Shown here piece after piece: positions 1 through 13,351 of a DNA stretch of 64,000 nucleotides. Numbering within the stretch: the first letter of the stretch is position 1; every line of letters begins with the position of its first letter. The translations under genes and the position numbers were made by a program. Source of the stretch: Zoogloea sp. LCSB751 (GTDB taxonomy: Bacteria; Pseudomonadota; Gammaproteobacteria; Burkholderiales; Rhodocyclaceae); assembly GCF_002028455.1 (NCBI RefSeq), contig NZ_MWUM01000003.1, positions 186,001 to 250,000 on the forward strand. The letters are read 5' to 3'. The notes beneath the pieces were generated by a model. That model worked only from the letters and a program-made list of their open reading frames with translations. It was not told the origin of the DNA and did no database searches.

Positions 1-327
1 GACAGCATCCGCTGCGCCCCCTACGCGACCTTCGGCACTCAGGCCCTGTCCGCCTCCGCGCTGACCGCGCTGGAGAATCGCAACGCCTGCCTGCTGGCCA
101 ACCACGGCATGCTGGTGTTCGGTGGAGACCTTCGCCACACGCTGGCCCTCGCCATCGAATTCGAAACCCTCTGCGAACAGTACTGGCGCGCCTGTCAGCT
201 CGGCACGCCAGCCGTCCTCGGTCCGGTCGAAATGGCCGCAGTCATCGCCCGGTTCAAAAGCTACGGCCAGGCCCAGGCAGCCAACGGCCCCGGCCTCATC
301 AACCCGCCTCCCTCCGATCTGGACTGA
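1..327 (+). CDS. Class II aldolase/adducin family protein, 3' end only
   Basis: Open from the first base to a TGA at 325-327, so the N-terminus is outside the window. The visible 108 residues include ANHGML, the metal-binding histidine segment of class II (zinc) aldolases such as L-fuculose-phosphate aldolase, followed by a helical ...ALAIEFETLCEQYWRA stretch that is typical just after it. Family members cleave phosphorylated sugars or decarboxylate/epimerise related substrates in the cytoplasm. The substrate cannot be told from this fragment. The stop lies 11 bases before the sensor kinase start, so the two may be cotranscribed. Confidence 0.8.
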   Translation, partial: DSIRCAPYATFGTQALSASALTALENRNACLLANHGMLVFGGDLRHTLALAIEFETLCEQYWRACQLGTPAVLGPVEMAAVIARFKSYGQAQAANGPGLINPPPSDLD

Positions 328-338
328 CCCCCCGGCCG

Positions 339-4985
<4,647 letters not shown>

Positions 4986-5009
4986 CACCCGCCCGGAGCC
5001 TCCCCACCG

Positions 5010-6164
5010 ATGCCTTCCACCGATCCCCGCAACCCGCTGATCCTCGTTGTCGATGACGCTCCGGACTCCATCGAGCCGATCGTCCACTGCCTGCATCGCG
5101 CCGACTTCCGCACCCGCATCGCCACCAACGGCGCCCGCGCACTGGCACTGGCAGCCAGCACCCCGCAGCCCGACCTGATCCTGCTCGACGTGACGATGCC
5201 GGACATCGACGGCTACGAGGTATGCCGGCGCCTGATGAGCGACCCGCAGACCGCCAGCATCCCGGTGATCTTCCTGACCATCCGCAACGAGGAAGTGGAC
5301 GAACAGCTCGGCTTCGACGCGGGCGCGGTGGACTACATCACCAAGCCGATCAGCCCGCCGCTGGTCCTCACACGGATTCGCAACCACCTGACGCTGAAGA
5401 CCGCCAGCGACTTCCTGCGCGACCGCAACGCCTACCTGGAGCAGGAGGTCGTACGCCGGACCCGCGAACTGGGCCTGATGCAGGACGCCACCATCGTCGC
5501 CATGGCCTCGCTGGCCGAAACCCGCGACAACGAAACCGGCAACCACATCCGGCGCACACAGATGTACGTACGCAGCCTCGCCCGCCACCTGCAGCGTCAC
5601 CCGCGCTTCACCGCCGAGCTGAGCGACGAGAACATCGAGCTGATGTACAAATCGGCACCGCTGCACGACATCGGCAAGGTCGGCATCCCCGACCGCATCC
5701 TCCTCAAGCCCGGCCGCCTGACCCCGGCCGAGTTCGAGATCATGAAGACCCACACCACCCTCGGCCTGGAAGCCATCAGCAAGGCGGCATCCCTGTTCGG
5801 CCTGTCGGCCAGCTTTCTGCGCTACGCCAAGGAAATCGCCCATGCCCACCAGGAAAAATGGGACGGCAGCGGCTACCCGCAAGGTCTCGCCGGCGAGCGC
5901 ATCCCGCTGTCGGCCCGCCTGATGGCGGTCGCCGACGTCTACGATGCGCTGATCAGCAAACGCGTCTACAAGCCAGCCTTCACCCACGACGAAGCCAGCG
6001 AACTGTTACGCCAGGGACGTGGCACGCACTTCGATCCGGACATCCTCGATGCCTTCGTCGAGTTACAGGAAGAATTCCGCATCATCGCCCAGCGCTTCGC
6101 CGACGTGGAGGTGGACCACGAGCAGGAGGCGGAGCGGCTGCGCCAGGTTTTCGACGAAGGCTAA
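5010..6164 (+). CDS. Two-component response regulator with HD-GYP c-di-GMP phosphodiesterase domain
   Basis: 384 aa. An N-terminal receiver has the DD acidic pair (residues 15-16) and phospho-acceptor D60 (LILLDVTMPDIDGYEV). After a helical linker comes an HD-GYP domain with H219-D220 in LHDIGKVGIPD, the KPGRLTPAEFEIMKTH helix, and the GYP motif at 288-290 (DGSGYPQGL). These are the metal and c-di-GMP residues of active HD-GYP enzymes of the RpfG type, which degrade c-di-GMP. It follows the hybrid kinase by 24 bases and precedes a GGDEF/EAL gene, so phosphorylation from the kinase probably sets local c-di-GMP turnover. Confidence 0.93.
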   Translation: MPSTDPRNPLILVVDDAPDSIEPIVHCLHRADFRTRIATNGARALALAASTPQPDLILLDVTMPDIDGYEVCRRLMSDPQTASIPVIFLTIRNEEVDEQLGFDAGAVDYITKPISPPLVLTRIRNHLTLKTASDFLRDRNAYLEQEVVRRTRELGLMQDATIVAMASLAETRDNETGNHIRRTQMYVRSLARHLQRHPRFTAELSDENIELMYKSAPLHDIGKVGIPDRILLKPGRLTPAEFEIMKTHTTLGLEAISKAASLFGLSASFLRYAKEIAHAHQEKWDGSGYPQGLAGERIPLSARLMAVADVYDALISKRVYKPAFTHDEASELLRQGRGTHFDPDILDAFVELQEEFRIIAQRFADVEVDHEQEAERLRQVFDEG

Positions 6165-6255
6165 GCCGGCCCGGCGTTCAAGATTGGCCGACTGCGACCG
6201 TTAAGGGAGCCGAGGATCCGCCCAGAGAGATCCCGTCCATCCTTCAGGAGACTTG

Positions 6256-9063
6256 ATGACCCGCAGCACGACATCCGCTCAGGTTGTCGACGTGTTTCGC
6301 CGCTACGGGCTGGCTGTACTCGTCTTTACCCTGGCCCTGGCCTTCACGCTAAACAGCTACCACAGCACGATCCGCGAGGAGCGCGAAGCAGCCGGCGTCC
6401 GCTTTCAGCAGCTGGCCCGGCAGCAAATGGCTCAGCTGCGTGACCGCACGGAAGGCCTGGTCACCCTCAGCGAAGTCCTGCGCCGCCATGCGGCCCAGAC
6501 CCCGCAGACCGATCAGCGTGAATTTGCCGACTTCGTCGCGCCGCTGCTGGCCCATCATCCGGAAATCAGCCGGCTCGGCATCCTCCGCCTGAACGGCGCC
6601 GACCCGGTGATCGGCGTTGCCGCTCTGCCGGACGGCAAGGCTGCGGCGGGGCCTTCCTTCCTCACCGCCTCCCGCATTCCGGACGAGCACGAGCGTGCCG
6701 ACCTCCGCCAACTGATCACTCATGCGGCCAAGGGCGAGGAAGGCGTCGCCAGCCGGATACATGGAGTGCGCCGGGATGACGGCAGCGACGGCAACAACCT
6801 CCTGCTGCTCGCCCCCCTGAAACCCTTCGCAACGCCCCGTACGGCGGCCCGGGAACTGATTTTCATCGAGATTCCACTGGACCGCCTGCTTGACGAAATG
6901 CTCGCCCCGACGACAGCAAGCGGTGGCCGCCCACCGGTCGAGTTCGAACTCATCGACGCGAACGACAGCGCTCGGCGGCTGTTTGCCACCCCGGGCTACC
7001 GCCTGAACGACCAATCCTACGCCGACGCGATTCCCCTCTACGACCGCCGCTGGCTGCTGATCGCCGCACCGGATGGTGCCGGACCGATCGATGAGCCCAG
7101 CCCCGAGGCCGGCGCCAAGCTCTTTTCCGGCCTGTCCCTCGGTGTGCTGGCGGCCCTGATCCTGTATGTGCTGCAAACCCGCGCCGAGGCGATCCGCCAG
7201 CAGGTTACCGAGAAAACCCTCGCGCTGGCCGACGCCAACGACGCCCTCGGACAATACGTCAAGGCCCTCGGCGAGACCAACCGTCTGCTGGAAACCGAGG
7301 TCGAGAAACATGCCCGTTCGGAAGCGCTGCTGCGGGAAACCACCTCGCTGCAACGGGCCATCCTGGACTGCGCCGAATACGCCATCGTCTACACCGACTC
7401 CAACGGCATCATCCGCGTCGTCAACCCGGCCGCCGAACACCTCTTCGGCCATTCGGCCGACGAGCTGGTTGGCCAGGAAACCCCGCTGATCTTCCACACC
7501 GCCGAGGACATCGCCCGCTGGACCCTCGCCCACCGCAGCAACGGCTTCGCCGCCCTCGCCGAAGAGGCCAGCGCCAGCAATAGTCCGGAACCCCGGGAGA
7601 TCAATCTGCGCCGCCGGGACGGCAGCATCTTCCCGGCCAACATCGCCATCTCGGTGGTGCGCGACGGCAAGAAACAGATCCGCGGCTATCTCGGCATCAT
7701 CGCCGACATCACTCAGCGGCGGGCGGCCGAGAGCCGCATCCGCCACCTGGCCCACTACGACAACCTCACCTCGCTGCCCAACCGCACCCTGCTCAACGAA
7801 CACCTGGCCGAGGCCATCTGCCAGGCAACCCAGTTGCAACGGGGCGTAGCGGTGCTGTTCACCGACCTGGACCGCTTCAAGTTCGTCAATGACACCCTCG
7901 GCCACCAGGCCGGCGACCAGCTGCTGCTGCTGGTCGCCCAGCGCCTGCGCGCCTGCGTCCGCGACGGCGACCTGGTGGCGCGCACCGGCGGCGACGAGTT
8001 CGTGGTGGTGCTCGGCGACCTGGAGGAAGGCTCCATGCCCGAAGACGTGGCCGAGCGCATCCTCACCAGCCTGGCCCGCCCCTTCGACCTGTCGGGCCAG
8101 CAATGCACGGTGACCCCGAGCATCGGCATCGCGCTCTACCCGAGCGACGGCCTCGACGGCAATGCGCTGATCAAGAACGCCGACGCCGCGATGTACCTGG
8201 CCAAGGAACGCGGCCGCAACAATTACCAGTTCTTCGACCACAGTCTGTCGGCACGCTACAGCGAACGCCTCGAACTGGAAAACCGCCTGCGCCAGGCCCT
8301 CGAGGCCAACCAGCTGGAGCTCTTCTACCAGCCGCAGGTGGACACCCTGTCCGGCGAGTTGATCGGCCTTGAGGCGCTGATCCGCTGGCGCCAGCCGGAC
8401 GGCACGATGGTGCCGCCCGACGTGTTCATCCCGATCGCCGAAGAATGCGGCCTGATCGTGCCGATCGGGGCGTGGGTCCTCCACGAGGCCTGCAGGCAGA
8501 ACCACGCCTGGCTGCAGGAAGGCATCTGTCGTGTGCCGGTGGGCGTCAATCTGTCGGCCCGCCAGTTCGACGACGCCGGCCTGCTCGACACCATCAAGTC
8601 TGCGCTGGCCGACGCGCGCCTGCCCCCCGCCTACCTGGACCTGGAATTGACCGAAAGCCTGGTGATGCGCAACCCTGAGCACACCCGCAGCCTGCTGGCC
8701 GAATGCAAGAAGCTCGGTCTGCAGCTGTCGGTGGACGACTTCGGCACCGGCTACTCAAGCCTCGCCAACCTCAAGCGCTTCCCGATCGACCGGCTGAAGA
8801 TCGACCGTTCCTTCATCAAGGACATCGTCAGCGAACCCGACGACGCGGCCATCGCCCAGACCATCGTCGCGATGGCCCACACGCTGCGCCTCGAAGTGAT
8901 CGCCGAAGGCGTGGAGACCGAGGCGCAGCTGGCCCTGCTTCGCCGCTGGCGCTGCGATGCCTATCAGGGCTATCTGTGCAGCCGGCCGATCAGCGCCACC
9001 GACATGACCGCCATGCTGCGCAGCCTGCGTGCCTCGCGGCTGGTCTCGCTGACGCCGATCTGA
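6256..9063 (+). CDS. CHASE-PAS-GGDEF-EAL membrane protein for c-di-GMP metabolism
   Basis: 935 aa from the ATG at 6256, chosen because CAGGAG at 6245-6250 lies 5 bases upstream; a TTG three bases earlier would be too close to it. A membrane helix near residues 14-33, a periplasmic CHASE-like sensor (YHSTIREEREAAGVRF is typical), and a second helix near 290-310. A PAS domain follows, then a GGDEF domain with intact GGDEF at 578-582 and an RxxD product-inhibition site (RDGD, 569-572) five residues before it. The EAL domain has EAL at 706-708, LELTES, DDFGTGYSS and EGVET. Both catalytic domains therefore look competent, and which activity dominates cannot be read from sequence. Converges on the next gene with only 3 bases between stops. 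Confidence 0.92.
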   Translation: MTRSTTSAQVVDVFRRYGLAVLVFTLALAFTLNSYHSTIREEREAAGVRFQQLARQQMAQLRDRTEGLVTLSEVLRRHAAQTPQTDQREFADFVAPLLAHHPEISRLGILRLNGADPVIGVAALPDGKAAAGPSFLTASRIPDEHERADLRQLITHAAKGEEGVASRIHGVRRDDGSDGNNLLLLAPLKPFATPRTAARELIFIEIPLDRLLDEMLAPTTASGGRPPVEFELIDANDSARRLFATPGYRLNDQSYADAIPLYDRRWLLIAAPDGAGPIDEPSPEAGAKLFSGLSLGVLAALILYVLQTRAEAIRQQVTEKTLALADANDALGQYVKALGETNRLLETEVEKHARSEALLRETTSLQRAILDCAEYAIVYTDSNGIIRVVNPAAEHLFGHSADELVGQETPLIFHTAEDIARWTLAHRSNGFAALAEEASASNSPEPREINLRRRDGSIFPANIAISVVRDGKKQIRGYLGIIADITQRRAAESRIRHLAHYDNLTSLPNRTLLNEHLAEAICQATQLQRGVAVLFTDLDRFKFVNDTLGHQAGDQLLLLVAQRLRACVRDGDLVARTGGDEFVVVLGDLEEGSMPEDVAERILTSLARPFDLSGQQCTVTPSIGIALYPSDGLDGNALIKNADAAMYLAKERGRNNYQFFDHSLSARYSERLELENRLRQALEANQLELFYQPQVDTLSGELIGLEALIRWRQPDGTMVPPDVFIPIAEECGLIVPIGAWVLHEACRQNHAWLQEGICRVPVGVNLSARQFDDAGLLDTIKSALADARLPPAYLDLELTESLVMRNPEHTRSLLAECKKLGLQLSVDDFGTGYSSLANLKRFPIDRLKIDRSFIKDIVSEPDDAAIAQTIVAMAHTLRLEVIAEGVETEAQLALLRRWRCDAYQGYLCSRPISATDMTAMLRSLRASRLVSLTPI

Positions 9064-9066
9064 CCA

Positions 9067-9534
9067 TCAGTAGGGATAGCCAGCCATCCGGCTGCCGACC
9101 ACGCTGCCCAGCACTGCACCGACTGCGGTGGCTGCCACCCGGCCACTGCCCCGGCCGATCTGGTTGCCGATCACCCCGCCGGCCAGCGCGCCGACCGCCT
9201 GGCCGACCACCCGGTTACCGTCGTAGCGCGGATAGGCCACGGCCGGCTGGGACGGATACTGGGGCGGGTAATAGGCCTCCGGCTGCGGCTGGGCATAGTA
9301 AACCGGCCGGTCGCGATAGACGATGCGTTCCCGGTACACCACCTGCGGCGGAGCCTGATAGACGGCCGGCGGCGCCTGGTACACCACCTGAGGCTGCTCA
9401 TAGACCACCACCGGGCGGCCCCCGTGACGATAACGATGGTCGCAGTGATCGTCGTCATCCCAACCATGGTCGGCAAAGGCGTTGGCGCTGAACACGGTGG
9501 CGGCCAGGACGGCCGGGATCATGAGCTTTTTCAT
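9067..9534 (-). CDS. Glycine-zipper 2TM envelope protein
   Basis: 155 aa. Signal peptide MKKLMIPAVLAATVFSANAFA with an AxA-type cleavage site. A histidine/aspartate-rich start of the mature protein is followed by a Tyr-Pro-Gln-rich middle (repeated VVYQAPP and VYRER/VYRDR units) and a C-terminal glycine zipper: GQAVGALAGGVIGNQIGRGSGRVAATAVGAVLGSVVGS read as two GxxxG helices. Glycine-zipper proteins of this type sit in or near the outer membrane; function is generally unknown. GGAG lies 7 bases upstream of the ATG. It stands alone and converges with the GGDEF-EAL gene. Confidence 0.8.
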   Translation of the reverse strand: MKKLMIPAVLAATVFSANAFADHGWDDDDHCDHRYRHGGRPVVVYEQPQVVYQAPPAVYQAPPQVVYRERIVYRDRPVYYAQPQPEAYYPPQYPSQPAVAYPRYDGNRVVGQAVGALAGGVIGNQIGRGSGRVAATAVGAVLGSVVGSRMAGYPY

Positions 9535-9661
9535 CGTTCTACTCCTGCTTGGATCGGGCGGTACGAGTGCCGCCCCTTGCAGGAAATAACGCGACTGACC
9601 GCCCGGCGTTGGCAGGCGGAATGTAAGCCCATGTTGGTTTGTAAGCGCACCCTGCCACGGC

Positions 9662-10207
9662 TCAGAAAGTCTCCGACGGCCCCTTCTCGGGCGCGGGCTC
9701 GGACTTCGAGCCGTTGCTGCCGCCGAAGATCTTCGGGAAAGCCACTTCGCCGTTTTTGTCGAAGTCGAAGCCGCCCAGATTGCCGGTCACCAGCCGCCCG
9801 CGGATGCGGTAATCGACCTTGTCGCGACCCCGCCCCAGCTCGCCGAACTGGCGCAGCAGCTTGTCCAGCCCGGTCGTGGCGGTCACCTCCAGCACCGCCT
9901 CGCCGAGCCGCGGCACCACCACCGCCTGATTGCTGACCCCGTGCGCAAAGGGCTGGCCATTGATGTCCACATTGACGTCGAGGCCTTCGATGGGAATTTC
10001 GGCATTGTTCGGGTTGGTGATGCGCAGGCTCACCACGAAGCGCTGCTCGAACAGACCGGCGTCCAGCAAGCGGATGCCGGCCACCTTGACCTCGGGCTTC
10101 TTCAGGCCCAGCGTCAGCCCGGCGCAGCCCCCCAGCACGCTCGCACCCACTGCAGCCCCCAGCAACAGGGCGAAGCGTCGGCGTGAAATTGGCGTCGTCA
10201 CAATCAT
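9662..10207 (-). CDS. LEA type 2 (WHy domain) lipoprotein
   Basis: 181 aa. The N-terminus SRRRFALLLGAAVGASVLGGC combines a twin-arginine-like motif with a lipobox (LGGC), so it may be a Tat-exported lipoprotein. The mature part (VKVAGIRLLDAGLFEQRFVVSLRITNPNNAEIPIEGLDVNVDING) is the water-stress/hypersensitive-response (WHy, LEA_2) beta fold, with the characteristic NPN near its middle. Its role in bacteria is unknown; desiccation or envelope-stress protection is suggested by the family only. The ATG overlaps the stop of the upstream oxidoreductase by four bases (ATGA), so the genes are translationally coupled. Confidence 0.8.
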   Translation of the reverse strand: MIVTTPISRRRFALLLGAAVGASVLGGCAGLTLGLKKPEVKVAGIRLLDAGLFEQRFVVSLRITNPNNAEIPIEGLDVNVDINGQPFAHGVSNQAVVVPRLGEAVLEVTATTGLDKLLRQFGELGRGRDKVDYRIRGRLVTGNLGGFDFDKNGEVAFPKIFGGSNGSKSEPAPEKGPSETF

Positions 10208-11079
10208 TCTCCCGTGGGTTCGAGCACCTTCAGCAGGCTCGCCGTATCGTCCCGGCCACCGCCCAGCGCCATCAGCGCGTTGAGCTGCTGCCAGGTCTGG
10301 GCCGCCACCGGAAGCGGCGCGCCAAGCTGACGGGCCTCTTCCATCAGGATAGCGAAATCCTTGTGATGCAGCCGCGACTGGATGCCGGCGACGAAGTCCC
10401 GCCGGGCCATGCGCTCGCCCATCACGTCGAGCACCCGCGAACCGGCCGAACCGCCCAGCAGGGCTTCGCGCACGCGGGCCAGGTCCACGCCGTGGGCACC
10501 GGCCAGGCGCATCGCCTCGGCGCAGGCCTGGATCGCATTGACCATGATCATCTGGTTGCAGGCCTTGGCCACCTGGCCGGCGCCGGCCGGGCCGATGTGC
10601 ACCACCGTCTTGCCCAGCGCCGCAAACAGCGGGCGGACACGCTCCAGCACGGCCGCCTCACCGCCGGCCATGATCGCCAGCGTCGCATCCCGCGCGCCGA
10701 TCTCGCCGCCGGACACCGGCGCATCCAGCCAGCCGATGCCGCACTCCGCATAGCGGGCCGCCACCTTGCGGGCCGTGCCCGGTGCGATGGTGCTCATGTC
10801 CACATGGATGCCGCCCGGCGCGAAGCCTGCGATGAGACCGTCCGCACCGAGGGCCAGATTCTCCACGTCGGCGCTGGCCGTCACCACCGAGATCACCACC
10901 TCGCAGCGGCTCGCCAGTTCAGCGGGCGTCGCGCAGGCCTGCGCGCCGGCTTCCACCAGCGGCGCCGCCGATTCCGGCCGCCGCGCCCACACTGTCAGCT
11001 CGTGGCCGGCCGCCAGCAGGTGGCCGGCCATCGGCCGGCCCATCACGCCCAGCCCGACAAATCCGACCCGCACCGTCAT
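10204..11079 (-). CDS. NAD(P)-dependent beta-hydroxyacid dehydrogenase, copy 2
   Basis: 291 aa. Rossmann motif GFVGLGVMGRPMAGHL at the N-terminus, substrate-binding DAPVSGGEIGARDA, and the catalytic-lysine segment GAGQVAKACNQM. This is the 3-hydroxyisobutyrate / tartronate-semialdehyde reductase family, which reduces semialdehydes or oxidises beta-hydroxyacids in the cytosol. It is closely related to its upstream neighbour (same motifs, same length), so the pair is a tandem duplication. Overlaps that neighbour's stop by ATGA and the downstream lipoprotein start in the same way. The exact substrate is not determined. Confidence 0.87.
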   Translation of the reverse strand: MTVRVGFVGLGVMGRPMAGHLLAAGHELTVWARRPESAAPLVEAGAQACATPAELASRCEVVISVVTASADVENLALGADGLIAGFAPGGIHVDMSTIAPGTARKVAARYAECGIGWLDAPVSGGEIGARDATLAIMAGGEAAVLERVRPLFAALGKTVVHIGPAGAGQVAKACNQMIMVNAIQACAEAMRLAGAHGVDLARVREALLGGSAGSRVLDVMGERMARRDFVAGIQSRLHHKDFAILMEEARQLGAPLPVAAQTWQQLNALMALGGGRDDTASLLKVLEPTGE

Positions 11080-11948
11080 TCTCCCGACAGGTTTTCCAGC
11101 AGCTTGAGGGCAGCGATGGAATCCTCCTCGCCCATGCCGCTGCCGACCAGCGCATTGAAGAGCTGGGCCGTGGCCGCGCTGCTCGGCAGCATCAGGCCGA
11201 GGCGGTGTGCTTCCTGCATGACGATGTTCATGTCCTTCTGGTGCATCCAGGCCTTGAAGCCCGGTTTGAAGTTGCGGTCGAGCATGCGCTGGCCGTGGTT
11301 CTCCAGGATGCGGCTGTAGGCGAAACCGCCGAGCAGCGCCTCGCGCACACGGCCGGCATCGACACCGCTCTTGCGGGCGAAGTTGAAGGCCTCGGCCACC
11401 GCCATCACGCCGACACCGGTGAGGATCTGGTTGCAGGCCTTGGCGACCTGACCGGCGCCGGGCCCGCCGATCAGTGTGGCGGCCTTGCCCAGGCAGGCGA
11501 ACAGTGGCTTGACGGTCTCGAAGGCAGTCTCGTCACCACCGACCATGATGGTCAGCCCGCCGTTGATCGCCCCGACCTCACCGCCGGACACCGGCGCGTC
11601 GAGCATCGTCACGCCCCGCTCGGCGAGCCGTGCCGCAATCGACTGGGCGGCGGCCGGCGCGATGGTGCTCATGTCCACGTAAACCAGCCCGGCCTTGGCG
11701 CCTTCCGCCACGCCACCAGCTCCAAGGGCGACCTGCTCCACGTCGGCGGCGTCCGCCACCATCGAGAACACCACGTCACAGGCCGCCGCCACCGCTGCTG
11801 CGTTGGCTCCCCCCTTGGCGCCGGCTTCCAGCAGCGGGGCCATGGATTCGGCGCGGCGCGCCCATACGGTCACGTCGTAGCCACCCTTGAGGAGGTTGAG
11901 CGCCATCGGGCGCCCCATGATGCCCAGACCGATGAAACCGACTTTCAT
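11076..11948 (-). CDS. NAD(P)-dependent beta-hydroxyacid dehydrogenase, copy 1 (GarR/GlxR-like)
   Basis: 290 aa. GFIGLGIMGRPMALNLLKGGYDV (Rossmann fold), MLDAPVSGGEVGAINGGL (substrate loop), GAGQVAKACNQI (catalytic lysine). Family members include 2-hydroxy-3-oxopropionate (tartronate semialdehyde) reductase and 3-hydroxyisobutyrate dehydrogenase; the motifs here lean to the GarR/GlxR branch but do not settle it. First gene of a three-gene coupled - strand unit with copy 2 and the lipoprotein. No glyoxylate carboligase or hydroxypyruvate isomerase is present to fix the pathway. Confidence 0.87.
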   Translation of the reverse strand: MKVGFIGLGIMGRPMALNLLKGGYDVTVWARRAESMAPLLEAGAKGGANAAAVAAACDVVFSMVADAADVEQVALGAGGVAEGAKAGLVYVDMSTIAPAAAQSIAARLAERGVTMLDAPVSGGEVGAINGGLTIMVGGDETAFETVKPLFACLGKAATLIGGPGAGQVAKACNQILTGVGVMAVAEAFNFARKSGVDAGRVREALLGGFAYSRILENHGQRMLDRNFKPGFKAWMHQKDMNIVMQEAHRLGLMLPSSAATAQLFNALVGSGMGEEDSIAALKLLENLSGE

Positions 11949-12024
11949 TGCTTGCGTCCTCGCAACCGAAAAGGACGCAGCCTAGCCGCCGCCGCCCGAC
12001 GATGCAATCGGGGGAAATGCGCGC

Positions 12025-13170
12025 TTACGACCCGCCGCCGTAGCTCACCCGGTAGATTGCACCGGCCTGATCGTCGCTGATCAGCAGTGAACCGTCCGGC
12101 AGCACCAGCACGTCGGCGGGCCGCCCCCACACCTGCTCCTGGCCGCCGGCATCGACCTGCAGCCAGCCTTCGGCAAAAACCTCCTGGCGCAGTGCCTTGC
12201 CGGCCTTGTCCACTTCCACCCGTACGATGCGGTAGCCGGACTTGCGGCTGCGGTTCCACGAACCATGCTCGGCGATGAAGATGCTGTTGCGGTAGGCCGC
12301 CGGGAACATCTGGCCGGTGTAGAAACGCATGCCCAGCGCCGCCACGTGGGCACCCAGCTTGGCGACCGGCGGAGTGAATTCCCGGCATGCCCGCTTGGCG
12401 CCGAACTCCGGATCGGCAATATCACCCTGGTGGCAGTACGGATAGCCGAAATGCTCACCGCTCTTCGCGACCCGGTTGAGCTCGTCGGACGGCAGCTCGT
12501 CGCCGAGCATGTCGCGGCCGTTGTCGGTGAACCACAGGCTGCCGTCGACTGGGTTCCAGTCGAAGCCCACGGTGTTGCGGACGCCGCGTGCCACCACCTC
12601 GGCGCCGCTGCCGTCCGGGCGGAGACGCTGGATGTTGGCGTAGCGCCGCTCATCCGGTTCGCAGATGTTGCACGGCGCACCAACCGGCACGTAGAGCCAG
12701 CCATCCGGCCCGAAGGCGATGAACTTCCAGCCATGGTGCGTCTCGGTGGGAAAGCGGACATTCAGCTCTCTGGGCACGGGCGGCTTGTCCAGGCGGCGGC
12801 CGATGCCGTCGAGGGCGACGATGCGCGACACTGCCGATACGAACAGGCTGCCATCCCGGTAGGCCACGCCGACCGGCTGCTCCAGTCCGCTGGCCAGGGT
12901 ATGCACACGCTTCGCCCGCCCCTTGTCGATCTCCACCCCATAGACCTTGCCCGCATTGCGGCTGCCCACATAGACCACGCCGCGCCCGTCGGCGAAGTCG
13001 CCCAACGTCATGCCCCGGGCGTTGGGTACCTGATCGGTGAGCACCTCGACCCGGAAGCCCGGTGGCAGGCGCAGCGTGTCCACCTGCGGCGCGGCCAGCG
13101 CCGAAACACAGAACCCCGCACTCAGCAGCGCAGCCCCGCGCCGCATGACTTGCCAGAAACCAGACCTCAC
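12025..13170 (-). CDS. Periplasmic sorbosone dehydrogenase-like beta-propeller (PQQ-type sugar dehydrogenase family)
   Basis: 381 aa from a GTG at 13170. That start is preferred over upstream ATGs because GGAGAGG lies just upstream and the product then begins with a compact signal peptide (...RRGAALLSAGFCVSALA before APQVD). The rest is a six-bladed propeller of the glucose/sorbosone dehydrogenase family: LPPGFRVEVL, QPVGVAYRDGSLFVS, GPDGWLYVPVGAPCNICEPDE, RGVRNTVGFDWNP, WFTDNGRDMLGDELPSDELN and WGRPADVLVLPDGSLLISDDQAGAIYRV. Family members oxidise aldoses with PQQ in the periplasm, but many homologues have no tested activity. No PQQ synthesis gene is in the window. Confidence 0.82.
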   Translation of the reverse strand: MRSGFWQVMRRGAALLSAGFCVSALAAPQVDTLRLPPGFRVEVLTDQVPNARGMTLGDFADGRGVVYVGSRNAGKVYGVEIDKGRAKRVHTLASGLEQPVGVAYRDGSLFVSAVSRIVALDGIGRRLDKPPVPRELNVRFPTETHHGWKFIAFGPDGWLYVPVGAPCNICEPDERRYANIQRLRPDGSGAEVVARGVRNTVGFDWNPVDGSLWFTDNGRDMLGDELPSDELNRVAKSGEHFGYPYCHQGDIADPEFGAKRACREFTPPVAKLGAHVAALGMRFYTGQMFPAAYRNSIFIAEHGSWNRSRKSGYRIVRVEVDKAGKALRQEVFAEGWLQVDAGGQEQVWGRPADVLVLPDGSLLISDDQAGAIYRVSYGGGS

Positions 13171-13269
13171 ATCCCTCTCCCTTGCAGTTCGCATCGGCCT
13201 CCAGCATGCCGTGACAGATGTCGCGCCGCCACCGGCCACGGCACCCAGCCCGCACCCGTGACATCGTCA

Positions 13270-13298
13270 TTGTCTTTCCCCCCTCCGGGATCTATCTT
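13270..13298 (+). promoter_or_regulatory. Candidate sigma-70 promoter for the tail-tube-like gene
   Basis: TTGTCT at 13270-13275, 17-base spacer, TATCTT at 13293-13298, each 4 of 6 to consensus. It lies 54 bases before the ATG at 13352, which has a GGGAGAG ribosome-binding site. Recognised by pattern only. Confidence 0.4.
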
Positions 13299-13351
13299 GG
13301 ACGCGAGGGCTGCGCAACCGCGCGGCGCCTCACTACCAGGGAGAGACCATC

